A stretch of 64,000 bases of DNA from assembly GCF_000966285.1 (NCBI RefSeq), contig NZ_KQ031391.1, positions 3,693,208-3,757,207 of the forward strand. Direction: 5' to 3'. Positions within the stretch are counted from its first letter, which is position 1; every line of letters begins with the position of its first letter. Origin of the DNA: Pseudofrankia sp. DC12. GTDB lineage: Bacteria; Actinomycetota; Actinomycetes; Frankiales; Frankiaceae. Shown here piece by piece: positions 32,575-41,041 of the stretch. Both the position numbers and the translations under genes were made by a program. Under the pieces are notes generated by a model. The model ran no database searches and was not told the origin of the DNA. It worked only from the letters and a program-made list of their open reading frames with translations.

Positions 32575-35313
32575 ATGCGGAAATCGTTTGTCGGCCGCGA
32601 ATCCGAACTCGCCCGCCTTCGCCTCCTGATGGAGCGAGCCCGGGCGGGGCAGTCCTGCTTGGCGTCGATTGAGGGGCCGGCGGGGATCGGCAAGACGGCC
32701 CTGGTCCACGAATTCCTCGACGCCGCTGATGCAGCGTGCGTGCTCTGGGCCAGCGGCGACGAGAACGAGGATGGAGTGCCGTTCGGAGTTGTCACGCAGC
32801 TGGTCAGCCGCGTGCCGACCGCAGTTATAAATTCTTTCGCCGCGGCGGTCAAGGGTGGCGGGAACACAGTCGACCCGCTGCTGGCCGGTGCCGCGCTGAT
32901 AGGCCTGCTCGGCGAGGTTCAGCGACTGGGGCCGGTTGTGCTCGTCGTCGATGATGCGCACTGGGCCGATCGCCTCTCCTTGGTGGCGCTCACCTTCGTG
33001 CTACGCCGGCTGCACACCGATCAAGTGTTGGTGCTAATCACCAGTAGGGATATGTCCGACTCGCGCCTGCCGGAGGGCCTACGACGCCTGCTCGCCGACC
33101 GGCGCCATATGCTGCGGTTGTCCCTGGTCGGGCTCACAGTTGGCGAACTTCGTTCCCTGGGTGCCCAGCTCGGTGCCGTACCGCTGTCCGCGCGAGCGGC
33201 TGTGCGGCTGCATGCCCATACCGACGGCAATCCGCTACACGCATGTGCCTTACTCGAACAGCTTTCTGCCAATACCCTCGACGACACGGACGTGCCGCTG
33301 CCGGCCCCCCGCTCGTTCGCCCTGCTGGTGCTCGCCCGGCTGGCCGAATGCAGCCCCGACGCGCTGGAACTGGTCACGGCCGCCAGCGTGCTCGGATCAC
33401 GCTGCCCGCTCCACCTTGCTAGTGGAGTCGCCCAGCTCGCTGAGCCGCTACCCGCTCTGGAGGAAGCGATCGGGGCCGGCCTTCTCGTCGAGGAGCCCGG
33501 CCGGGGGTCGGTGCGATTCGCGCACCCGCTGGTCCGTGCCGCCGTCTTCGAGCAGCTTGGTCCTGCCCGCCGCGCGACCCTACACAGGCGGGCGGCAGGC
33601 CTGAGTGAGGACGAGAATACGCGGCTTCGTCACCGCGCCGCCGCGGCCAGCGGCCCGGACGCCGCTCTTGCCGAGAACCTGGCGCGAGTGGGACGGCAGG
33701 AGGCGATCAACGGCTTCCCCGGGGCAGCCGCAGACCACCTGTCCACGGCCGCCCGACTCGCCCCCAGCCGAGCCCATTTTGGGCAGCTCACCTTGGAGGC
33801 GACCGAGTGCCGACTCCTCGCGGGCGACATCGTCGACTCAGCCGACATGAGCATGCGGCTGCGCACCCTTCTTCCGTCCACAACGTGGCGCAGCTACGTC
33901 CTGGGACGCCTAGCGCTGGTTGCCGGCCGCTTCACCGAGGCCGAGGCGCTTCTCCAAGACGCCTGGAAGCGATGCAGTCCCGACAAGGAGCCGGTACTCG
34001 CCACCAAGGTGGCCGCGCAGATGGCGATGCTGTGCGTCATGCGGGCACGCGGGCAGAGCACCGTCGAATGGGCCGACCTGGCGCTGCGGCTGGCGCCGGA
34101 GCAGAGCGGCACCGACACCCTCCGCTTCGTCCGGCTGGCCGGCCTCGGTATCAGCGGGCATGCCGATGCCGCGCTCGCCGCGCTGCGCACCGCGCCGGAC
34201 CCAGCAGTCGCGTCAGACTTCGAGCTGGACGCGCTGATGGGCCGCGGATTACTGCGGATCTGGACCGACGACCTCTCCGGGGCCCGGCAAGACCTCGCTG
34301 GGGTGCTCGCCTCCGGTCACGATCGCTCTGTGGTATTCCGCTTGTCAGCTGCGGACCTGCTAAGTGAGGCTGAATACCGGCTCGGCCTCTGGAACGACGC
34401 CGCTTTCCACAACCATCTCGCGATGTCGATCTCGGCAGACGCGGACCAGCCCTGGCTCGCACCGCTGTGCCACGCCACGGCAACGCTGTTGCTGGCCGGG
34501 CGCGGCGAATGGGAGCAGGCTAGCACACACGCTGAAATCGCGCGCGCCATGGCAGTGGCCTCAGGGAACCTTATCGCCGGTGCCTACGCCGCCGCCGCCA
34601 CCGCGCAGCTGGCCCGGGTCCGTGCCGACCCCGAGGGCGTCATCGCGGCGCTCGAGCCGCTGCTGCATCTGAAGCACGGCGATGGCATCGACGAGCCCGC
34701 TCTGATTTGCTGGAAGGATCTTCTTGTCGACGCACTCGTTGCGGTTGGCGACCTCGACCGTGCGGAGCTCGTGCTCGGTGATTTCGAGGCAGAGGCCGCT
34801 GATCGCCGGCGTCACTCGGCCATGGCCGCCGCAGCGCGGGCGCGCGGCAATCTCGCTGCCGCCCGCGGTGACACCGTGGCCGCAGCAGGCGCCTTCACGG
34901 TCGGCCTAGACCACGCAGCGCAGGTCGACATGCCGTTTGAGCGCGCCGTCCTCCGGCTTGCTTACGGAGCGTACCTGCGACGTGCCGGCAAACGCGGTGC
35001 GGCCGGAACTCAGTTGGAGGCGGCCCAAGCGATCTTCGAGCGGCTCGGGGCACGACCGCATCTGGAGCGATGCGAGCAAGAACTGGCCGCCTGCGGCCGT
35101 TCACCGGCACGTAGGAAAGCCGCTGACCCAAGCCGTCTTACTCCGCAGGAACAGGCCGTGGCCCGATTGGTCGCCCGGGGATTGACCAATCGGCAGGCCG
35201 CGCGGGAGTTGGTCCTCAGTGTCAAGACCGTCGAGTACCACCTCGGCCATGTGTACACCAAGCTCCAGGTGACCTCCCGAGACCAGATCGCGAGCAGGCT
35301 CACCAATACCTAG
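32575..35313 (+). CDS. LAL-type LuxR regulator with AAA ATPase domain
   Basis: A 912-residue large ATP-binding LuxR regulator. Residues about 1-300 are an AAA/NACHT-like ATPase beginning FVGRESELARLRLL, with Walker A GPAGIGKTAL and Walker B VVLVVDDAHWAD. The middle is a long helical TPR-like region. The end (about 850-912) is a LuxR helix-turn-helix: LTPQEQAVARLVARGLTNRQ and SVKTVEYHLGHVYTKL. Such proteins are pathway-specific activators that often govern secondary metabolites. ATG 32575 is taken at the domain edge. Three small genes follow on the same strand, making it the likely activator of that cluster. Confidence 0.9.
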   Translation: MRKSFVGRESELARLRLLMERARAGQSCLASIEGPAGIGKTALVHEFLDAADAACVLWASGDENEDGVPFGVVTQLVSRVPTAVINSFAAAVKGGGNTVDPLLAGAALIGLLGEVQRLGPVVLVVDDAHWADRLSLVALTFVLRRLHTDQVLVLITSRDMSDSRLPEGLRRLLADRRHMLRLSLVGLTVGELRSLGAQLGAVPLSARAAVRLHAHTDGNPLHACALLEQLSANTLDDTDVPLPAPRSFALLVLARLAECSPDALELVTAASVLGSRCPLHLASGVAQLAEPLPALEEAIGAGLLVEEPGRGSVRFAHPLVRAAVFEQLGPARRATLHRRAAGLSEDENTRLRHRAAAASGPDAALAENLARVGRQEAINGFPGAAADHLSTAARLAPSRAHFGQLTLEATECRLLAGDIVDSADMSMRLRTLLPSTTWRSYVLGRLALVAGRFTEAEALLQDAWKRCSPDKEPVLATKVAAQMAMLCVMRARGQSTVEWADLALRLAPEQSGTDTLRFVRLAGLGISGHADAALAALRTAPDPAVASDFELDALMGRGLLRIWTDDLSGARQDLAGVLASGHDRSVVFRLSAADLLSEAEYRLGLWNDAAFHNHLAMSISADADQPWLAPLCHATATLLLAGRGEWEQASTHAEIARAMAVASGNLIAGAYAAAATAQLARVRADPEGVIAALEPLLHLKHGDGIDEPALICWKDLLVDALVAVGDLDRAELVLGDFEAEAADRRRHSAMAAAARARGNLAAARGDTVAAAGAFTVGLDHAAQVDMPFERAVLRLAYGAYLRRAGKRGAAGTQLEAAQAIFERLGARPHLERCEQELAACGRSPARRKAADPSRLTPQEQAVARLVARGLTNRQAARELVLSVKTVEYHLGHVYTKLQVTSRDQIASRLTNT

Positions 35314-35398
35314 GCGGACCCTGGGTTGATCCCTGATGCGACCCTGGGGTCCCGGCCTCTAGCGTCCCACTCGACCGGATAAATACCGGGGAGGTCAG

Positions 35399-35563
35399 GT
35401 GCGCTTCGTCGTGGAGATCCGCCATACCAGCAACGGTGTGGAAGGGGAGATAACGCAGGCGGACGCGACCGAGCCGCAGCGATTCTCCGGCTGGCTGGAA
35501 CTGCTGCGACTCCTGGAGCCAGCACAAACCTCTGATCCGGTGCCGGGCGGCACAGCCGACTGA
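35399..35563 (+). CDS. Small protein of the LAL/NHLP cluster, 54 aa
   Basis: GTG 35399 follows GGGGAGGTCAG. The product reads MRFVVEIRHTSNGVEGEITQ, then a middle with RFSGWLELLRLLEP and a short polar tail. It looks like a strand pair followed by an amphipathic helix. The stop is 15 bases before the NHLP gene start. I do not know an assigned family; the GWLELLRLLE segment looks conserved in style. As the first gene of the small-gene cluster it may be a regulator-associated or processing partner of the NHLP protein. Confidence 0.65.
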   Translation: MRFVVEIRHTSNGVEGEITQADATEPQRFSGWLELLRLLEPAQTSDPVPGGTAD

Positions 35564-35578
35564 AGGAGATGAAATCAT

Positions 35579-35956
35579 TTGTCCGGATCTGAACAACGGG
35601 CACTTTACGGCTACGACCTGGCCGCATTTGATCGTGTGGTCTGCAGGGCCTGGGTGGACGACGATTTTCGAGTCTTGATGCTCTCGGACGCCCAGTCGGC
35701 CTTTGAGCAGGAGGGTGTCGCCTTCCCCCAGGGTGTGCGGGTAACAGTTCACGAGTTCAATCCCGACGACCGTCACTACTTCTTGCCGCCGAAGGGAAAG
35801 GCGCCCGAGGAGCGTGCGCAACCTGCTGAACGTCCGCCGGGCGCTCCCGAAGATCCCCCAGCTCCTGTTGGGGGAATCCACTACGCGATCGCTCGCCCGT
35901 TCATGCTCGGACATCGTGGCGACGGCGATCCTAACTGGGGGGATATCGATGGCTAG
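35579..35956 (+). CDS. NHLP-domain protein, possible RiPP precursor
   Basis: A 125-residue protein. Residues about 15-70 match the nitrile-hydratase leader (NHLP) pattern: VVCRAWVDDDFRVLMLSDAQ, SAFEQEGVAFPQGVRVTVHE, then FNPDDRHYFLPPK. A Pro/Glu-rich linker follows, then PVGG and a 27-residue tail starting IHYAIARPFML and ending WGDIDG. NHLP domains head several peptide natural-product precursors, often cut after Gly-Gly or Ala-Gly. The tail has no Cys, Ser or Thr. TTG 35579 is the start because AAGGAGAT lies 8 bases upstream. It overlaps the next gene by 8 bases. Confidence 0.75.
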   Translation: MSGSEQRALYGYDLAAFDRVVCRAWVDDDFRVLMLSDAQSAFEQEGVAFPQGVRVTVHEFNPDDRHYFLPPKGKAPEERAQPAERPPGAPEDPPAPVGGIHYAIARPFMLGHRGDGDPNWGDIDG

Positions 35957-36644
35957 CGTGGCAGTCAACGGCGCCGGCCTGGTATTCGTTTTCGACCACG
36001 ACGAGGTGGACGGAGTAGCCAGCGGCGCCAAGGCGCTCGGCGGTTCGGGAGGGCTGGTTACCGGTGCCCTTGCGGCGGGCGGAGTGACAGCTCCCGCGGC
36101 GCTCGTCACCGGCGTCATCTCCGCCTATTTCGGCGCACAGGCTTGGCTGATCCAGCGGGTGGATCGCGGATGCGGCGTATATTTGACGCTTCCGTGGCCC
36201 GCGATCTGGTTCGGCCAAATCTATCTGATCATCCCGACCACACACCCCTGCGAGGGTCCGCTCCCGCCTGCCCGCTGGTCGGAACAGGACAGCGGAGAAT
36301 TCGGCACCGAGGACCCAGTCGATCTCATAAATTGGAACATCATCCGCAGTTCGGTGGATCCCCAGATCGTCGTCTTCGAGCTGCAGCTCGGCTACAACTC
36401 CTCAGGCTGGAAAAAAATCTTAAACATGCCCGACGGCGCGGGAAACAGCTGGGATATCACCGCAGATGGAAAGGGGGTAATCGCCAGCAATAGCCTGTGG
36501 GCGAACCAGACGGGCCAAGGACAACAACTCACTTTCCGCAAGGCGAAGTTTCTGGGCATCATGACGGACGTTCTCCGTCTGGGTGACCTTGGTGGCCTGC
36601 GCGGTGGTGATTCCGTCCGCTTCACTTGGCAGCGCGACGAGTAG
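35949..36644 (+). CDS. Two-domain protein with hydrophobic N-terminal segment, 231 aa
   Basis: ATG 35949 follows GGGGGAT and overlaps the NHLP gene by 8 bases. Residues about 25-75 are glycine/alanine-rich and hydrophobic (GGSGGLVTGALAAGGVTAPA and ALVTGVISAYFGAQAWLI), then CGVYLTLPWPAIWFG. This is the look of small helical bacteriocin-like peptides. Residues about 100-231 are beta-rich (VVFELQLGYNSSGWKKILNM and GQQLTFRKAKFLGIMTDVL), perhaps a binding domain. No signal peptide is visible. The overlap suggests a job tied to the NHLP protein. The family is not recognised; a toxin role is only an inference. Confidence 0.65.
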   Translation: MASVAVNGAGLVFVFDHDEVDGVASGAKALGGSGGLVTGALAAGGVTAPAALVTGVISAYFGAQAWLIQRVDRGCGVYLTLPWPAIWFGQIYLIIPTTHPCEGPLPPARWSEQDSGEFGTEDPVDLINWNIIRSSVDPQIVVFELQLGYNSSGWKKILNMPDGAGNSWDITADGKGVIASNSLWANQTGQGQQLTFRKAKFLGIMTDVLRLGDLGGLRGGDSVRFTWQRDE

Positions 36645-36688
36645 GGGGCGGATCCGGCAACTGCATCAGGTTCGCGGCAGGGGCGGCG

Positions 36689-36887
36689 CCAGGGCTGCGG
36701 CGAGACCGCTCTCGGTAGCGTATGGCAACTCAAGGTAGTCGGATTCGGTCGGCACGGATAGGCCGGCAGCGACGTGAACCGCCTGTGGTTACTGGGTTTC
36801 CGGATCAACTCAAAGTACTTCTCCAGGCCCGACCAGACTGGAAGCGTAGTTTGATCAATCCGGACTGTTATCTTGCCGCAGCCCTGG
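36689..36887. mobile_element. 199-bp MITE-like unit, copy 1
   Basis: Left end CCAGGGCTGCGGCGAGA (36689-36705), right end TCTTGCCGCAGCCCTGG (36871-36887), the reverse complement with one mismatch. The flanking 7 bases are GGCGGCG on both sides (36682-36688, 36888-36894). It has no coding capacity. The interior is nearly identical to copy 2. Confidence 0.88.
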
Positions 36888-37079
36888 GGCGGCGCGGCGG
36901 GACACAATGCGCACCTACTTACCTATTTCGCGCCAATCCGGCATCCCCGCCGCCACCGTCCATGGTGGGGCGACCACGAACTCCACTTCGAGTACACCTG
37001 ATCGATGGGATGGCCAACAGCTGCGCGAGAATCGGCGCGCAGCTGGCTGGCCGCCACCGTGGCCAGACCTTGCTAACAC

Positions 37080-37278
37080 CCAGGGCTGCGGCGAGATCAC
37101 TCGCGGTAGCGTATGGCAACTCAAGGTAGTCGGATTCGGTCGGCACGGATAGGCCGGCAGCGACGTGAACCGCCTGTGGTTACTGGGTTTCCGGATCAAC
37201 TCAAAGTACTTCTCCAGGCCCGACCAGACTGGAAGCGTAGTTTGATCAATCCGGACTGTTATCTTGCCGCAGCCCTGG
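37080..37278. mobile_element. 199-bp MITE-like unit, copy 2
   Basis: Same ends at 37080-37096 and 37262-37278, with 7-bp target duplication CTAACAC on both sides (37073-37079, 37279-37285). It is in the same orientation as copy 1, exactly 391 bases downstream. Only a handful of bases differ, all near the left end. Confidence 0.92.
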
Positions 37279-37285
37279 CTAACAC

Positions 37286-38002
37286 CCGGTCTCGGACCGG
37301 GAGCAGTTCGGCAGATCGGTTCGTTGGCCGTCCAATGTCACGCACCGTCACATCCGGCGAGTCGCTAGACGATCACACTCCGTACACCACGTCCGTGGAC
37401 TCCGCTAAAGAAAAACCGGGCGGGTGAGCCATATCGTGACCCTGACCACCCGACCACACCACCCACGCGGCCGCCACACCGCAAAGACCAGAACAGGACA
37501 CACCCGGCCTACACCAGCCAAGATTCAGGACAGGCGCTGAGTCCCATCAGGCCGCACCCGGCCGCTTCAACGAGTTTCGCCCAACCGGTCAGTTGTCCGA
37601 ACTCCTCCGCTCGGGAGAGTTGCTGGGGCACTTTCTTCGTCCGGGCCGACAGCCTCGTCAGTGGACGGCTGCCGCGTAACCGAAGCGGCGTTCTGATCTC
37701 CACCGTCAACACCGAGGCCGCGCTCTACGACTCCACCGCCGCCTGGCGCGACCGCGCGATGGCGGGCGTACTCCGCAGCGGAACGCTCGTCCAGGACGCC
37801 CGCTCCGCGGAGCGCACCCGGTTGTGACCGGGCGACAGCCACGAGTCAGAGATGCGCGGCCGGTCCGCTCGACGATCATCAGCGAGTCCGCAACCGCAGT
37901 GGTACCGCCTCCCCGCAGGTACGGCCTGAGCGCGACATCCTCGCGATCGTGTCGTCGCGACTTCTCGATCAGGCCGGCCTGCTCCGAGAAATGGTGTGGA
38001 AA
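37286..38002. other. Fragment-bearing stretch without an intact gene
   Basis: No intact gene. The plus frame ending at 37827 carries VNTEAALYDSTAAWRDRAMA and ends GTLVQDARSAERTRL, which looks like the tail of a lost protein. On the minus strand near 37530-37640, KKVPQQLSRAEEFGQLTGW is another plausible coding scrap. Around 37430-37510 the plus strand is A/C-rich. None can be named. Confidence 0.35.
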
Positions 38003-39817
38003 TCATGCCGGCGGTCTGGTGAGGCGGTACGCGGCATTCGGGTCGCTGTAGGCTTCGGTTGTTCTGGCGACCAGGCCCTCGGTGATCATCTTGGTCAGCT
38101 CATAACTAACCTGCCGATCGCCCAGGGAAAGGCGGACGGCGATCTCCGCGCGGGTCAGGGGCGACTCGACGGCCAGGAGTTCCAGAACACGTTGTCTCCG
38201 TGTGGCGGACCCGCGAGTCTCCCTGTCGCGGGCGGCTCTTGCGCGTTGGTGACGCGGCTCGTGCCCAAGGAGTTCAGAGAAAAGTGTTGGGTGTGGATCC
38301 TCGGCCGCGTCGTCAAGGACGTACCTTGCCCATCGGCGCTGGTTGACCGTCCGTACCAGACCCCGTTGGACGAGATCCCCCAGCTCTCGACGGGCGACCT
38401 TGCTGTCCACCGCGAGTTCGATGCGGTACTCGTCGCTCGTCAGCGCCCGGCCAGTCCGAAGTACCGCGAGGGCCATCTCCTGTGTCGGAGAGATGCTCGG
38501 CTGACCCAGAGAGTACAGCCAGGCGCGGGTGCTCTCGTCGAGCAAGGCCCTGTTTGGCACGATGACTCGGAAGTCGCTTATGTTGTCCTTGAATCTGGGG
38601 GGCACGAGCCCTGCCTGACGCAGGCTGTTGAGAACCGTGGGGATACCGGTCGCCCGCCCCTCGCACAGGGCCCTTCGATCGCGGTGGAAACGAACATTTT
38701 CGAGGATGTCGACGAGCACCCGGTTACGAGCGGATGCGATGCTCTCGTCTCCCAGCCGGTCGATGGTGACGGGCCCGAAGAGCCCGCCCGGTGAAACTAC
38801 CTCAAGGCGATCGGGGTACATCTCTACATGGATGCGCGTCCCCCGGGACATTGGACTGTAGTCGCGGTGGGCCACGGCGTTGACCAAGATTTCCCGAAGA
38901 GCCTCCAGTGGATACTCCCAGTGATCTTCCCTGCCGATGCCCTCCACTATTCCGCTCCGGCTCATGCGCGCGTACAGGACGTCAAAAACCTCCGCGAGAA
39001 GAATCGGCGCCGGGCCTTCAAGGATTTTGTCATCCAGGAATCGCTGGCCGTCTGGACCGGTCTCGCCCTTGCGTGGCGTAGGGTACGCGGTCACCGTGAT
39101 CGCGCATCCGCGCAATGAGTCGAAACTCTGTGGATCCCGGCCCAGAGCGAGCAGTCCACCCAGTGACGGTACGAGCCTTTGGTCATCCAGCGCACTTCTT
39201 ACCAGCACTCCGCAGCGGCGAAGTAGATCTTCGTCGTCCCGGCGGGCCAAGGCCGGTCGGGACCGGCGGAGGTCTCGCAGATAGTCCGCGACGAGTTCGT
39301 CGTGCAGATCGACTCCGCCTGCTTCTTCGACGGGTTCCATGTCGAAAATTGGCTGGCCTCGGTTGATCAGCAGTTGGCTTACCTCGTACGACGTGAGTCG
39401 ATGATCCCCGTCCGAGATGCGGATGTACGAGCCGTTAGGCTGCCCTTTGCCCCGGAGGTAACAGGGCTTGTCGGCCGGGTCGAGCTCCGGCACCTCGGCG
39501 ACGACAAGGGTCTGATCCTCGAACTCCGGAAGGCTGATCAGTGGCATGAGCGGCGGAACGAGACCGTCCCGACACAGCCCCGCGAGGTCCGCGGCGAGCT
39601 TCGCGGCATGCTCGCAGCCAGCCGCCGCGAACCCGCGCGCCTCGTCGAGACCCAAGATCAGGATGCCGCCTCCCGGAGTATTCGCAAATGCGCATAGTGT
39701 CTGCATGGTCTCGCTGGGTAGCTTGTCGGTTGCGGCCAGCTTGACCTCAAGGCCTGCGTCGTCCCGACCGATCCGGCGAAGCGAGACAACGATCTCGGCC
39801 AGTCCGTCCGCATCCAT
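38003..39817 (-). CDS. AlbA_2 (Schlafen-like) and ATPase domain regulator
   Basis: This 604-residue protein begins with the AlbA_2/Schlafen-type domain (GLEVKLAATDKLPSETMQTL then CAFANTPGGGILILGLDE), followed by GKGQPNGSYIRISDGDHRLT. Next is a HATPase_c_4-like region (EALREILVNAVAHRDYSPMS and RLEVVSPGGLFGPV). The C-terminus has winged-helix segments (LLAVESPLTRAEIAVRLSLG). Such proteins are putative DNA-binding regulators, sometimes in defence islands. ATG 39817 follows GGGAGG. Several TGTTAGG repeats lie upstream, suggesting autoregulation. Its place next to mobile-element traces fits a cargo gene. Confidence 0.88.
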   Translation of the reverse strand: MDADGLAEIVVSLRRIGRDDAGLEVKLAATDKLPSETMQTLCAFANTPGGGILILGLDEARGFAAAGCEHAAKLAADLAGLCRDGLVPPLMPLISLPEFEDQTLVVAEVPELDPADKPCYLRGKGQPNGSYIRISDGDHRLTSYEVSQLLINRGQPIFDMEPVEEAGGVDLHDELVADYLRDLRRSRPALARRDDEDLLRRCGVLVRSALDDQRLVPSLGGLLALGRDPQSFDSLRGCAITVTAYPTPRKGETGPDGQRFLDDKILEGPAPILLAEVFDVLYARMSRSGIVEGIGREDHWEYPLEALREILVNAVAHRDYSPMSRGTRIHVEMYPDRLEVVSPGGLFGPVTIDRLGDESIASARNRVLVDILENVRFHRDRRALCEGRATGIPTVLNSLRQAGLVPPRFKDNISDFRVIVPNRALLDESTRAWLYSLGQPSISPTQEMALAVLRTGRALTSDEYRIELAVDSKVARRELGDLVQRGLVRTVNQRRWARYVLDDAAEDPHPTLFSELLGHEPRHQRARAARDRETRGSATRRQRVLELLAVESPLTRAEIAVRLSLGDRQVSYELTKMITEGLVARTTEAYSDPNAAYRLTRPPA

Positions 39818-39846
39818 GCCGTAGCCTCCCGGAGAGCCTGACGTCA

Positions 39847-39897
39847 GCCTAACACGATGTTGTAAGGCTTCCCAGATTTTGTTAGGCTCTGTTAGGT
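39847..39897. promoter_or_regulatory. Cluster of TGTTAGG sites upstream of the AlbA_2 gene
   Basis: GCCTAACA (39847-39854), the near-complement TGTAAGGC (39861-39868), TGTTAGGC (39880-39887) and TGTTAGGT (39890-39897) lie within 50 bases of each other, upstream of the start at 39817. This spacing resembles a multi-site operator. Confidence 0.5.
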
Positions 39898-40039
39898 ACG
39901 GTACGTGTCGGCGCTCGGATGCTGGTGCGACGTCGGGTCCATCCGCCCGTGGTGGACCTCGGGAGGGTAGGCGAGCCGGCGGTCGTACCCATCATGTGCA
40001 CGATCGAGAACCTGGTTTGCTGGCGAAGGGAAATCGACC

Positions 40040-40624
40040 GTGGGACTGTATCTGAGCCAGATCGCCGAGGCCGACGAGCTGCTGACCAACGACCCGCTTG
40101 CCCTCCTTATTGGCATGGTCCTGGACCAGCAGATCCCGCTGGAGCGGGCGTTCGCGGCGCCGTTGGAGCTGACCAAGCGGCTTGGTCGGTCGCTCGACGT
40201 CACGGAGCTTGCCCAGTTCGACCCGGACGAGCTTGGCGCGATCTTCTCCCGGCCGCCGGCGCTGCACCGCTTCCCCGGTTCGATGGCCAAGCGGGTGCAG
40301 GCGCTGTGCCAGCTCCTCATCGACCAGTACGACGGTGACGCGGCCACGGTTTGGACGACGGCCTCCGACGGCGAGGAACTGCTCCGCCGGATCAGCAAGC
40401 TCCCCGGCTTTGGCGAGCAGAAGGCGAAGATCTTCCTCGCGCTCCTCGGTAAGCAGCTCGGCGTCACGACACCCGGCTGGCGTGAGGCGAGTGCGCCTTT
40501 CGGCGAGGAAGGCAGCCTGCGCTCCGTCGCCGACATCGTCAGCCCCGAGACCCGTGTCCAGGTCCGTGACTTCAAGAAGGCCATGAAGGCGGCGGCCAAG
40601 GAGTCGGCGGGGGCAGCTTCCTAG
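40040..40624 (+). CDS. HhH-GPD family base-excision repair protein
   Basis: A 194-residue HhH-GPD protein: MGLYLSQIAEADELLTNDPL and ALLIGMVLDQQIPLERAFAA form the first helices, and LLRRISKLPGFGEQKAKIFL is the helix-hairpin-helix, followed by LGKQLGVTTPGW, the place of the Gly-Pro-Asp loop. It is a presumed DNA glycosylase for damaged bases. GTG 40040 follows GAAGGGAAATCGACC. The upstream sequence differs from the GGCTACGGTG motif seen before the four truncated copies of its 5' end, so its native promoter may have been replaced. Confidence 0.88.
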   Translation: MGLYLSQIAEADELLTNDPLALLIGMVLDQQIPLERAFAAPLELTKRLGRSLDVTELAQFDPDELGAIFSRPPALHRFPGSMAKRVQALCQLLIDQYDGDAATVWTTASDGEELLRRISKLPGFGEQKAKIFLALLGKQLGVTTPGWREASAPFGEEGSLRSVADIVSPETRVQVRDFKKAMKAAAKESAGAAS

Positions 40625-40765
40625 GCGGCCTCACTGGCGGCGCGGTCGTAGGCCTGGGGCGCCGCTGGCCGGGAGCCAGCCTGGGTGAGCCGAGACGCCG
40701 TGCGATCCGCCGTCAGGGCGGGCCGCACGGCGCTCTTGTCTGACCAGGAGTTGGAACCGCCGCGA

Positions 40766-40918
40766 CTATCGGCGTCTACCTCTGAACTGGCTGAAGCGAT
40801 ACGGGAACGCGAAGTCGGCGGCGAGGAAGGCGAGACCGAGCCACACGAGGTTGACGTCGCTGGAGTCGGCTCCGAACGCGGCGAGTAGGAAGCAGAGGGC
40901 GGCAGCGAGAGCAAGCAT
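40766..40918 (-). CDS. Small membrane protein, 50 aa
   Basis: ATG 40918 follows AAGGCGGGA. The product reads MLALAAALCFLLAAFGADSS, then DVNLVWLGLAFLAADFAFP and a basic end (RFSQFRGRRR). There are two hydrophobic helices with a short loop, and the Arg-rich tail should face the cytoplasm. Small proteins of this layout are common and unassigned in actinobacteria. It is convergent with the glycosylase gene. Confidence 0.7.
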   Translation of the reverse strand: MLALAAALCFLLAAFGADSSDVNLVWLGLAFLAADFAFPYRFSQFRGRRR

Positions 40919-40939
40919 GATCCCGCCTTACCCGCTGAT

Positions 40940-40957
40940 CGCCTGACAAATCAGGCG
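40940..40957. promoter_or_regulatory. Perfect 7-bp hairpin
   Basis: CGCCTGA-CAAA-TCAGGCG lies 22 bases upstream of the 50-residue membrane protein. There is no T-run on either side, so it is more likely an operator or leader hairpin than a terminator. Confidence 0.4.
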
Positions 40958-41041
40958 GCCCGCGTAGATCGGGCCGAGTCGGACGCCACGTCAGGTGTGG
41001 CGTCCGCGGCGAAGCCGATGGCCGCACTCTAGGCTCGGGCC

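Noticed and set aside
36722-36887. Coding frame repeated inside both MITE-like units
   Set aside because: The frame is the same in both copies only because the units are nearly identical; it has no ribosome site, and the unit has transposon ends, so it is treated as non-coding.
40940-40957. Hairpin read as a terminator for the gene at 40766
   Set aside because: It lies upstream of that gene's start, and no T-run follows on either strand.
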